Assembly: GCA_024710535.1 (NCBI GenBank) | Contig: JANJUO010000602.1 | Location: 1-7,329 of the forward strand | Length of the DNA stretch: 7,329 nucleotides | DNA from: a bacterium | GTDB lineage: Bacteria; Bacteroidota; Ignavibacteria; Kapaibacteriales; UBA2268 | Reading direction: 5' to 3' | In this document: piece after piece, positions 1-7,020 of the stretch | How the letters are laid out: each line of letters begins with the position of its first letter | How positions within the stretch are numbered: position 1 is the stretch's first letter | Notes under the pieces: generated by a model | The model's input: only the letters and a program-made list of their open reading frames with translations | What the model was told of the DNA's origin: nothing | The model's database searches: none | Made by a program: the position numbers and the translations under genes

Positions 1-99
1 TGCTTTTGGTTCTCCTTTATAATCAATTATAAAACAAGCATTATCATAAAAAATTATAAAACATCCATCTGGTCTCGCAAATTATTTTTCTGTTATTAA
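1..99. other. Unresolved open stretch at the left edge
   Basis: No gene can be assigned with confidence. On the minus strand the frame from 81 down to 1 is open for 27 codons and reads plausibly (it contains RPDGCFIIFYDN and ends DYKGEPKA at the edge), but a stop lies at 84-82 and no ATG, GTG or TTG start follows it. On the plus strand frame 1 is open from the edge to a TAA at 97-99 and could be the tail of a gene convergent with the CotH gene, but its composition is unconvincing. The stretch holds an 11-base direct repeat (ATTATAAAACA at 26-36 and 53-63), 27 bases apart and therefore in phase with codons. It could be a gene end, a decayed gene or plain AT-rich spacer. Confidence 0.2.
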
Positions 100-119
100 A
101 AAAATTTCTTTTAATAAAT

Positions 120-164
120 TATAGTAACATAATATTAAAAACATATTAATATTATGCTACTATA
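120..164 (-). terminator. Hairpin just downstream of the CotH-family gene
   Basis: A near-perfect inverted repeat begins about 9 bases after the CotH stop codon. Bases 120-136 pair with 148-164 across 17 positions with a single A-C mismatch (127/157) and an 11-base loop (137-147). The position suits a transcription terminator or a 3' stabilising stem for the CotH mRNA. It is not a canonical intrinsic terminator: the stem is almost all A-T, and on the minus strand the nearest run of seven Ts (98-104) begins about 15 bases past the stem. Confidence 0.4.
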
Positions 165-172
165 TTGTTGTT

Positions 173-3100
173 TTAACGATAAAATATGATAGGATAACTT
201 TTGAATATGGTATTTGATTTTGTATCATAAATCACAATATGGTATGTTCCCGGAGCAACATCAGCATATTTATGAATTAAATTTGCACCAATGTTCAAAG
301 AATAATTTTCTATTAAATTCAATACTTCATTGCCATTCAAATCAATTATAGAAAGGTTTATATTTATTTCTTCTTCGGAATAAATTGATAAATTCACATT
401 TCCGGAAGAAGGATTTGGATAAATTGATGTTGTGGCATATTGTATGAAATTTCTTGAAACGCTATTTGTAATGGAATTTTTTCTACCCGGAGTTCCTGAA
501 TTTTCAATCGAAGCCCGCCAATTTGAACCAACATTGTTATCTAAAGAATTATGAATTAATTCAAGAGAAAAACCTGTTCCATTGGCATTAGGATCCCATG
601 GTGAAATTGATTTGAATTCAACAATATCAATTTGAACGCCACTTGAGTCGAATAGTTCAATTTTATCACCTGACGAAGATAATCCAAATCCAAACCCACC
701 AATTACATTGTCAACTTTCGGATAAATTTCTTTAAATTTTGCTAAATTTTCTGCAAAAACGAGATACTCGCCTGCCTTCAATATCGTTTTCTGTGGAATT
801 AAAAATTTATTTTTGATATTATCATCCATGAAATACCAGTTCGATAAATCAATATCTTTTGCTCCATTATTCATTATCTCAAACCAATCTTTGCTATCTT
901 TGCTATCAATTGGTTTATACATAATTTCATTAATCACGATTGTTCGATAATTCGTATTTTCTGATTCTATAAATATTGGCACAACATCCAAATCTTTTTT
1001 AGAAATCACACTAATTTCATTATTATTTTCTAAGTAATTTCCCTCCCAGCCAACAAATGTAAATCCAGGCTTTGCAATTGCCTTTATACTTATCGGTATA
1101 TTTTTGAAATATACGCCCGACCAATTATTATCTTTGATTGTAATTGAATTTATCTGAACATAACCATAAGTAGTATCAATGTTATTAATAAATACTTCAT
1201 AAGTACCTTCGAGTTTATATAAATCAGAAAGTTGTGCAAACACAAAATCAGATCTGTGGTGAAGAAATTCTTTTATTCTAATCCATTGATTTTCGAAATC
1301 CACAGCCGAATTTGCCCATTGGTTTTTATGTTTAGGTACTTCACTTAAAATTTGATTTGCCAAACTATCAAAAATTCTTATTGTATTAGTATTTTTCAAG
1401 CCGGTATTAAGCAAATCGGCAGTTCTATTCAGAAAATGATTTCTAAATTTTTCATTTTCAGAAAATTTCTTAAAAATTAATCCAAATCGGCTATTCTCAT
1501 CAAATAATTTTTCGATTATATTTGCGGATGGACCAACATCCACCGGAAAAGTCTGATCCAAATCATGCATTATCCAACGCCATTTATTATCTAATTCCGA
1601 ACTTTGCCAAAATTTAACATTAACACTTCCCCAATCGACATTACAAGAATAATTTTGTATTGCTACATAATCTATTAGATTATCTATATCAACCAAATTA
1701 TTAATAATTTCATAACTTTCTTCGTCGGAAAAATCTGTTTTTCTAACGAAATCAAAAAATTCCTCGAAAGTTCGTGGCGTTCCATGCTTGATTATATCAT
1801 CTCTTTCAAGCAAATTTATATTATTTTGATTTATATCGTGCTTAATTGAAAGAAAATCCTCATCAATGAATTCTCTTAGATGATAAATTCCCCAATACTT
1901 TCCATTGATAAACATATTAATCGGCAAATATTTAGCCGGTTCCAATACTGTATATAGTTCTGCAAGCACATTTGTGAATGGGTCGCGAAGCAAAGAATAT
2001 GCCCAATCATTACTCGCAGTTCTCAACCACAACTTATCATAAGCAATTGATTTTTTTTGTTTAAAAAAATTGTAATTAATTTCATCATTTCCATATTTAT
2101 CTCGTGCATAAAATCTCATGGGTTTTTGGTCGAGATACATAGAGGTTTCGCCAGTTAATTGCACGCCCATCAAAGTTGAATACTTGACTTCATCTTTTTC
2201 AATAAATTCAAAATATGCTGAGTGCTCAATTTTTTCATAATAATTTTTTTCAACAAAAATCCCCAAATCTCCATATAATTTTAGTGAATCAATTATTAAT
2301 GACATTATTGGAATTGTAGAATTTTCATTTATCAAAAAAGTCTGCTGGATTTCTTCAGAAGGATAAGCGTCAATTCCATACGCCTTAGCTTTGAAAACTG
2401 TGCTTTTGTCTATTATTATTGGCTCGCCAACATATTTTTTCGAATGTAGTTCATCAACATCACTACCATCTAAAGTATAATATACAGTTGAATTAATATC
2501 TTTATGAGTCAATGTTAGATTTTGAGCAGATTCATAATTGCCTGACTTCAAAAAAGAAATCGGTGTGTCCATTACTTTTGGCTTTCCATTGATGTTGTTG
2601 CTTTCAGGAGTTGGTTTATCATAAAATTCTATATCACTATGAAAATTTCCAATCGAAAAATTACTTCTATCAATATATTTGGTATTTACAGACTCAACAA
2701 GTTTTAATTCAGAGTTCCAAATATTAATTTTTTCAACTTTATTATTCAATTTGAAATTAGTATGTATTTCATTCAATTTATTGAAATTTGGCTTTTTATC
2801 TTTACGATTCACCGGCTCAAATTTCAGATTTTCAAAAGCAAAATCTTCGTTATTAATTTTTAGATTTCCCAGAACAGCCTGTGTTTTGATATTTCCCTCC
2901 ATTCCGGCAATTGCAAATCCAGCATAGATTTTTTTGTTTATCGGATATTCAATTGAATATTTTTCTATTTCATAGCCGCTTCCATCAGAAATTGCAACTG
3001 TAAGAATATCACTTTTCCTCGATAATTTCAAATAAGAATCAGGATAATTCAAGCCGTAAATACTAAACCAACGGCTTGGATTTTGATTAATTGCATCTCT

Positions 3101-3634
3101 ATGCATAAAAGCGAATTTGAATAATTGCTTGTTTTGGCCAAACAAACCTAAAAATTTGGATTTAGGATCCAAACTTTCCCTAAACATAACTCCAGCAACA
3201 CCAAAATTATCATAATGCTTGAGTGCTTTTAAATTTATCAAAAATGTGAAGTCATTATCAAATTCCTGATAAAAATAATCAAAGCTATCATAATGTCTGT
3301 ATGAAGCAATTTCGTTATCTTCGGCAATTACATTAATAAAACCGCCTTGGGATTCTTTTTTGGAACAATGAATGAGCAAAAATTCCCCTGATTGGATAGT
3401 TGTGTCGGGAAGAATATATGCGGTATTACTGTTGTCATTAATCCCAATTCGCCAATCTTTCAAATGAATTTCATCTTCGTAAATATTTTTTAATTCAATC
3501 CAGTCCGGTGTTTTATTTTCAAAATCATAATAGCATCCACCATTCGAAAAGCATACTTCGTTAACTATTATTTGAGAATTAAGGGAAACCAAAAATCCCA
3601 TAAAAAATAAAAATTTAAAAATTTTGCTACTCAT
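173..3634 (-). CDS. Secreted CotH kinase-family surface protein with lamin-tail domains and T9SS sorting domain
   Basis: A 1153-residue exported protein. Residues 1-21 form a signal peptide (KIFKFLFFMGFLVSLNSQ). Modules in order, by motif reading: lamin tail domain (LTD), first half about 22-97 and second half about 287-348, separated by a beta-sandwich-like insert about 98-270 (GVMFRES, YLKLSRK); chitobiase C-terminal-like domain about 354-436 (VYYTLDGS); CotH domain about 441-800; an InlB-like repeat about 809-888 (GFTFVGWEG); a second LTD about 897-1052 (INEIMYKP, SGTPGRKNS); and a C-terminal T9SS type A sorting domain about 1063-1153 (IYPNPSSGN). CotH landmarks are KPMRFYARDKYG, DWGSVNVKFW and WRWIMHDLDQTF; by analogy with Bacillus CotH, D667, N672, D691 and D693 are candidate nucleotide or metal residues. 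CotH proteins of spore formers phosphorylate coat proteins; the role in this type of organism is unknown. ATG at 3634 is preferred over the GTG one codon upstream, which would add one residue. The gene stands alone, divergent from the lipoprotein gene. Confidence 0.9.
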   Translation of the reverse strand: MSSKIFKFLFFMGFLVSLNSQIIVNEVCFSNGGCYYDFENKTPDWIELKNIYEDEIHLKDWRIGINDNSNTAYILPDTTIQSGEFLLIHCSKKESQGGFINVIAEDNEIASYRHYDSFDYFYQEFDNDFTFLINLKALKHYDNFGVAGVMFRESLDPKSKFLGLFGQNKQLFKFAFMHRDAINQNPSRWFSIYGLNYPDSYLKLSRKSDILTVAISDGSGYEIEKYSIEYPINKKIYAGFAIAGMEGNIKTQAVLGNLKINNEDFAFENLKFEPVNRKDKKPNFNKLNEIHTNFKLNNKVEKINIWNSELKLVESVNTKYIDRSNFSIGNFHSDIEFYDKPTPESNNINGKPKVMDTPISFLKSGNYESAQNLTLTHKDINSTVYYTLDGSDVDELHSKKYVGEPIIIDKSTVFKAKAYGIDAYPSEEIQQTFLINENSTIPIMSLIIDSLKLYGDLGIFVEKNYYEKIEHSAYFEFIEKDEVKYSTLMGVQLTGETSMYLDQKPMRFYARDKYGNDEINYNFFKQKKSIAYDKLWLRTASNDWAYSLLRDPFTNVLAELYTVLEPAKYLPINMFINGKYWGIYHLREFIDEDFLSIKHDINQNNINLLERDDIIKHGTPRTFEEFFDFVRKTDFSDEESYEIINNLVDIDNLIDYVAIQNYSCNVDWGSVNVKFWQSSELDNKWRWIMHDLDQTFPVDVGPSANIIEKLFDENSRFGLIFKKFSENEKFRNHFLNRTADLLNTGLKNTNTIRIFDSLANQILSEVPKHKNQWANSAVDFENQWIRIKEFLHHRSDFVFAQLSDLYKLEGTYEVFINNIDTTYGYVQINSITIKDNNWSGVYFKNIPISIKAIAKPGFTFVGWEGNYLENNNEISVISKKDLDVVPIFIESENTNYRTIVINEIMYKPIDSKDSKDWFEIMNNGAKDIDLSNWYFMDDNIKNKFLIPQKTILKAGEYLVFAENLAKFKEIYPKVDNVIGGFGFGLSSSGDKIELFDSSGVQIDIVEFKSISPWDPNANGTGFSLELIHNSLDNNVGSNWRASIENSGTPGRKNSITNSVSRNFIQYATTSIYPNPSSGNVNLSIYSEEEININLSIIDLNGNEVLNLIENYSLNIGANLIHKYADVAPGTYHIVIYDTKSNTIFKSYPIIFYR

Positions 3635-3810
3635 CACACATCCAAATTATTATAACATTTTTCAAAATTTGTTTTGCTTAAAAATATAATGACACATCAA
3701 ACGCAAAAATTACTCACAATAATGTGATATTTTTTTAAAAAATAAGAAAAAAAACTAATTTAATTGTATCTTGGCAATAATTTGTGCTTTAATTAGTAAA
3801 ATTTATTCAA

Positions 3811-3818
3811 TAAATTTG
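3811..3818 (+). promoter_or_regulatory. Candidate -7 element for the lipoprotein-trmB unit
   Basis: TAAATTTG matches the Bacteroidota -7 consensus TAnnTTTG and lies 29 bases before the lipoprotein ATG at 3848. The nearest upstream TTTG (3781-3784) is 26 bases away, longer than the usual spacing of about 20, so the -33 element is unconvincing. The rest of the roughly 210-base divergent gap (3635-3847) is A/T-rich with runs of A and T near 3730-3755. I found no convincing minus-strand promoter for the CotH gene in it and no operator or riboswitch. Confidence 0.3.
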
Positions 3819-3847
3819 TAATTGTTTAAAATTAAGAATTGGAATCT

Positions 3848-4900
3848 ATGCGTAAAATAACATCACTATTTTTGATTGCATTTGTGGCTTTTATCATTTT
3901 CTCGTGCTCTGATGAATCTGGCACAAATCCAGTTGATGATAAAATAAACGTATTATACATAACTGATAGTGCCGGACATTATGGGCAGTTTGGAGAAGAA
4001 GCAAAAAATGGGATGCTTGAGGCATTAAAAAACTATCCAAATATTAACTTAATTGTTTTTGATGCAAAATCCGATGCAAATATTGCGGTATCGGAATTCA
4101 ACAAAATTCGAGCCGTTAAAAAACTAACTGCAGTCGTAACGCTCACAAGTTGGGTATCCAATGCAATTGCACCATTGGCAAAACAGAATAATATTTCGCA
4201 TTTTGCAATCGGAAGTGCTGTTTTCGACAATAAAAACCTTCAAAATACAATCAGATTTACTGCAGATGTTGAATATGAGTCCAATTTTTTGCAGAATTAT
4301 CTTAATAAAATACCTAAAGTAGCAATGATGTATTTTGTTAATGATTATGGCAACGGCTGGAAATTGAGATTAGAGCAAAATTTGGGCAGTAAATTAATTA
4401 AATCTGTTAGTTATAGTGATGTAAATGATGATTTTCGTGATGAACTGAACTCGATTAAAGCAAGTAATCCCGATGTTTTACTGCTTATTAGTACAAAAGA
4501 AGCGGCAATTATTGCAAAACAAGCAAAAGAAATAGGGCTAAATGTTCAATTGGTTGGCGTTAGACCTACATTTACAGATTTTCTGAAAAATGAGCCAGCC
4601 GCAGAAGGAATGATTTTTTCTTATCCTGAATTGAATCTCAATCATAAATTTTTTAATGACTATTTTAATACATACAATGCAAAAGCGTCTGCATTTTCTG
4701 CAGAAGGATATGATGTGGTTTCTTCATTAGGTGCGGCAATCAATCTGAACATTACAAGCAATGAAAATATATTTATTTACTATAAAAATAAAGAACTAAA
4801 CGGTAGTTTGGCTATTATCAAATTCGATGAATTTGCTCAAGCTACATATAATTTTGGATTAATGAAAATTTCTAATAAAGATTATGCTCCCATTAAATAA
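3848..4900 (+). CDS. ABC-type substrate-binding lipoprotein, LIVBP/Peripla_BP_6 class
   Basis: A 350-residue lipoprotein. The N-terminus MRKITSLFLIAFVAFIIFSC is a lipoprotein signal with the lipid-attachment cysteine at residue 20, followed by a short flexible linker. The mature part (about 33-340) has the two-lobe type 1 periplasmic binding fold: the first strand NVLYITD (34-40), the helix EEAKNGMLEAL (50-60), the second-lobe entry KVAMMYFVNDYGNG (157-170), the typical DFRDELNSIKASNPDVLLL (195-213), SAEGYDVV (284-291) and the late NGSLAIIKFDE (318-328). Family members capture amino acids or other small ligands for ABC importers, or act as sensors; the ligand cannot be told here. No permease or ATPase gene is adjacent, so it is an orphan in this window. 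The ATG at 3848 is chosen over the in-frame TTG at 3839, because it starts the signal peptide directly. Its 3' end overlaps trmB. Confidence 0.88.
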   Translation: MRKITSLFLIAFVAFIIFSCSDESGTNPVDDKINVLYITDSAGHYGQFGEEAKNGMLEALKNYPNINLIVFDAKSDANIAVSEFNKIRAVKKLTAVVTLTSWVSNAIAPLAKQNNISHFAIGSAVFDNKNLQNTIRFTADVEYESNFLQNYLNKIPKVAMMYFVNDYGNGWKLRLEQNLGSKLIKSVSYSDVNDDFRDELNSIKASNPDVLLLISTKEAAIIAKQAKEIGLNVQLVGVRPTFTDFLKNEPAAEGMIFSYPELNLNHKFFNDYFNTYNAKASAFSAEGYDVVSSLGAAINLNITSNENIFIYYKNKELNGSLAIIKFDEFAQATYNFGLMKISNKDYAPIK

Positions 4901-5585
4901 AAGACAATTTCAGGTAGATTTCACAAAATATCCTTATCCTGATAAATTGAGGCATCATGTTACTTCGCATAATTACTTTGCTGTTGAAGATTTGAAAGTT
5001 GTGCCACCAAATTATCCACCAATTTACAAATCATTAGATTGGTCTGATATTTTTTTGAATGAAAAAAAACCCGATAGATTGGATATTGGTTGCGGAAAGG
5101 GAATTTTTCTATTAGGGATTGCCCATCAAAATCCAGATAAAAATTATCTTGGAATTGAAGTGAGAGATACGGCAGTTGATTGGATAAACAACTATATTAA
5201 TGGTGAGAGCGTCCCAAATTGCAGAGCTTTGTTCTTCTCCGTTGCAAATGGAATTCCATTTATAGAAAGCGAAAGTATCGAGGCAATCTACTATTTATTC
5301 CCTGATCCTTGGCCCAAGAATCGTCATCACAAAAGACGAGCATTTAATTTTAAATTTCTTGAAGAAATTTATAGAGTTTTGAAATCGGACGGTAAATTAT
5401 TTCTTGCAACTGATTTGGATTATGTTGATGAATATCAAACAAAACTATTAATCCAATCTAAAAAATTCAATATTTCCGAAGTAAATGATGAAGAATGGAA
5501 TTTACCAATCACAAATAAAGAGAGTTTTTGTATCAAGCATGATATAAAAACATTCAAAAAGATATGCACAAAAATAAATTTTTAA
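4884..5585 (+). CDS. trmB: tRNA (guanine-N7-)-methyltransferase TrmB
   Basis: A 233-residue cytoplasmic class I methyltransferase that transfers a methyl group from S-adenosylmethionine to N7 of G46 in the tRNA variable loop (EC 2.1.1.33). The SAM-binding motif I is LDIGCGKGIFLL (66-77), followed by NYLGIEVR (87-94). The TrmB signature FPDPWPKNRHHKRR is at 139-152, and LFLATDLDYVDEY (172-184) holds the later conserved Asp. Near the C-terminus is TNKESFCIKHDIKTFKK (210-226), the position of the family's substrate-binding Thr-x-x-Glu-like segment. The length is normal for the family. The start at ATG 4884 lies inside the lipoprotein gene (17-base overlap), with AAAG at 4877-4880 as a weak ribosome binding site. 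No other Met precedes the SAM motif, so the start is fairly secure. Translational coupling to the lipoprotein gene is likely. Confidence 0.95.
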   Translation: MLPLNKRQFQVDFTKYPYPDKLRHHVTSHNYFAVEDLKVVPPNYPPIYKSLDWSDIFLNEKKPDRLDIGCGKGIFLLGIAHQNPDKNYLGIEVRDTAVDWINNYINGESVPNCRALFFSVANGIPFIESESIEAIYYLFPDPWPKNRHHKRRAFNFKFLEEIYRVLKSDGKLFLATDLDYVDEYQTKLLIQSKKFNISEVNDEEWNLPITNKESFCIKHDIKTFKKICTKINF

Positions 5586-5622
5586 TTTTTTTTGAAAAAT
5601 AATGAAAAATATTGAAAATTTA

Positions 5623-5654
5623 TTTGGTAGATTCAGAAAAAGTTCTTAATTTTG
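5623..5654 (+). promoter_or_regulatory. Bacteroidota-type promoter of the tRNA-Glu gene
   Basis: TTTG at 5623-5626 and TAATTTTG at 5647-5654, 20 bases apart, match the Bacteroidota consensus (-33 TTTG, -7 TAnnTTTG) exactly in both sequence and spacing. Initiation about 6-8 bases later would leave a 5' leader of about 15 bases before the tRNA at 5677. This indicates the tRNA is transcribed on its own and not only by read-through from trmB. The rest of the trmB-tRNA gap is AT-rich without other features. Confidence 0.6.
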
Positions 5655-5676
5655 AATTCTTGTTTTTTGACAATTT

Positions 5677-5748
5677 GGTCCCATCGACTAACGGTTAGGT
5701 CACCAGCCTTTCACGCTGGCAGTAGGGGTTCGAATCCCCTTGGGATCA
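5677..5748 (+). tRNA. tRNA-Glu, anticodon TTC
   Basis: A complete 72-base cloverleaf that decodes GAA/GAG. The acceptor GGTCCCA (5677-5683) pairs with TGGGATC (5741-5747) with one G-T wobble at 2-71; the discriminator base is A (5748). The D-arm is GACTAACGGTTAGGTC (5686-5701). The anticodon stem is CCAGC/GCTGG around loop CTTTCAC, with anticodon TTC at 5710-5712. The variable loop CAGT is four bases (position 47 absent). The T-arm is AGGGG-TTCGAAT-CCCCT. T8-A14 and A15-T48 tertiary pairs are present. CCA is not encoded and must be added by tRNA nucleotidyltransferase. G46 in the variable loop is a possible target of the neighbouring TrmB. The D-stem pair 11-24 is A-T, which is unusual for an elongator tRNA (see findings). 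Confidence 0.96.
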
Positions 5749-5756
5749 CTGCCCAT

Positions 5757-5796
5757 AAAGGTAAGTATTATGAAAATTAATACTTACTTTTTTTTT
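5757..5796 (+). terminator. Intrinsic terminator of the tRNA-Glu transcript
   Basis: A perfect 10-bp stem, GTAAGTATTA (5761-5770) with TAATACTTAC (5778-5787), encloses a 7-base loop and is followed at once by nine Ts (5788-5796). The AAAG at 5757-5760 can extend the stem into the T-run. It sits 8 bases after the tRNA 3' end. The T-tract is only on the plus-strand side, so it does not serve the convergent lpxB gene. Confidence 0.85.
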
Positions 5797-5840
5797 GCCC
5801 TTACCACATAAATAGCACTTAAAAAATAGGATTGTAGTCG

Positions 5841-5864
5841 TTTATTAACGAATGGATTAATAAA
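5841..5864. repeat. Short A/T inverted repeat in the tRNA-lpxB gap
   Basis: TTTATTAA (5841-5848) and TTAATAAA (5857-5864) form a perfect 8-bp all-A/T inverted repeat with an 8-base loop. It lies about 40 bases past the lpxB stop and could be a weak 3' structure for the lpxB mRNA, but no T-run follows closely on the minus strand. At this base composition it may be chance. Nothing else is seen in 5797-5904. Confidence 0.25.
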
Positions 5865-5904
5865 AACCAAAATAATTTGTTTGCTTTCTTAAAAGGTCAA
5901 ATTC

Positions 5905-7017
5905 TTAAATTTTCAGAAAATTAATAATTGTTTCTGCAGCGGTACTCGATGCACCTTTATGACCCAATTGATTTTTAATCTCTAAAAATTTGCATTGCAT
6001 TTTGGCATAAAGTGATTCATTGTCAATCATTTTGGCAATTTCTGAGGTAATTATTGCAGGTCTTGCATCTTTTTGGATAATTTCAGGAACAATTAGTTCA
6101 TTTTTTAAAATATTTACAAGCGAGATATAAGGCAGATTGATCAATTTTCTACCCAAAAAATATGTAATTGCAGATGTTTTATAATACATAACAAATGGCA
6201 TACCAAGCAGACATGCCTCAAGATTAGATGTGCCGGTTTTAACTGCCCCAACTTTCGCAATTGACAATAATTTTTTTGTATCTTCATTAATTGTAATGAA
6301 TTTATGATTACGACTAATATTATCGAACAAATCAAAACCAACATTAGGCGATTTTGCTATATGAATTTTAAAATTCGGAAATTGTTTATGTAATAGTATT
6401 GCAGTTTGCTCCATCATTGGTAAATGCCTTGCTATTTCTTGCTTTCTACTACCTGGCAATAATGTGATTATATTCTCTCTTTCTGAATAATTAAGAATTT
6501 TTTGGTTGAAAATTTCATCGTCAAGAAGCGGATGACCAACAAATTGCACATTAATTCCATATTGTTTGAAAAATGCAACTTCAAACGGAAATACAACGAG
6601 CAATAAGTCAACGGCTTTTGCTAATTTTGGAGCTCGATTTTTTCCCCAAGCCCATAGTTGGGGAGCAATGTAATAAACAACAGGAATCGATAAAGACTTT
6701 GCGTAAGTTGCAAGTTTGATATTAAATCCGGGATAATCAACAGCAATAAAAGCATTAAATTTTTCGTTTTTCAGAATATCTTTGCATTTTTCGAGCAATT
6801 GAGTAAAAAATTTATATTTCTTGGCAACTTCCCAAAAGCCAACAACTGAGATTTCTGAAATTGGTACAAGTGATTTCAAACCTTGCTTCTCCATTTCCTT
6901 TCCACCAATGCCGATAAATTCCACATTCGGCAAAATTTGTTTGATCGCATTCATCAATCTTGCGGCATGAGTATCCCCCGAAGGTTCGCCTGCAACTATA
7001 AAAAATTTATTTTTCAT
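5905..7017 (-). CDS. lpxB: Lipid-A-disaccharide synthase LpxB
   Basis: A 370-residue membrane-associated glycosyltransferase (GT19 family, EC 2.4.1.182) that condenses UDP-2,3-diacylglucosamine with lipid X to form the beta-1,6 disaccharide of lipid A. Conserved motifs appear in order: AGEPSGD (9-15), GIGG (36-39), VDYPGFN (93-99), YIAPQLWAWG (116-125), VFPFE (142-146), FVGHPL (159-164), LLPGSRKQEI (186-195), KTGTSNLEACLLGMPFVMYYK (260-280, nucleotide-sugar end), LPYISLVNIL (295-304) and HKGASSTAAE (353-362). The length is close to the roughly 380 residues of E. coli LpxB and the gene looks intact. The ATG at 7017 places the first strand KFFIVAG at the very N-terminus, as is usual. It starts 3 bases after the ispE stop, so the two are probably cotranscribed. 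The presence of LpxB shows that the organism makes lipid A. Confidence 0.96.
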   Translation of the reverse strand: MKNKFFIVAGEPSGDTHAARLMNAIKQILPNVEFIGIGGKEMEKQGLKSLVPISEISVVGFWEVAKKYKFFTQLLEKCKDILKNEKFNAFIAVDYPGFNIKLATYAKSLSIPVVYYIAPQLWAWGKNRAPKLAKAVDLLLVVFPFEVAFFKQYGINVQFVGHPLLDDEIFNQKILNYSERENIITLLPGSRKQEIARHLPMMEQTAILLHKQFPNFKIHIAKSPNVGFDLFDNISRNHKFITINEDTKKLLSIAKVGAVKTGTSNLEACLLGMPFVMYYKTSAITYFLGRKLINLPYISLVNILKNELIVPEIIQKDARPAIITSEIAKMIDNESLYAKMQCKFLEIKNQLGHKGASSTAAETIINFLKI

Positions 7018-7020
7018 TAA

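Noticed and set aside
2679..2927. Plus-strand 82-codon open frame inside the CotH gene
   Set aside because: It lies antisense to a clearly coding region with recognisable domain motifs, and its translation shows no family features.
3771..3802. E. coli-type promoter (TTGGCA then TAAAAT, 20-base spacer) before the lipoprotein gene
   Set aside because: The spacing is too long for that class, and the tRNA promoter suggests this organism uses the TAnnTTTG type; such A/T matches arise easily by chance here.
4033..4230. Minus-strand 65-codon open frame
   Set aside because: It is antisense to the first lobe of the binding lipoprotein, which is a strong coding match.
5757..5796. Bidirectional terminator shared by tRNA-Glu and lpxB
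   Set aside because: On the minus strand the hairpin is followed by CTTTATGGGC and not by a T-run, so it supports termination only on the plus strand.
6141..6344. Minus-strand 67-codon open frame within lpxB
   Set aside because: It is an alternative frame of lpxB, whose conserved motifs run unbroken through this stretch.
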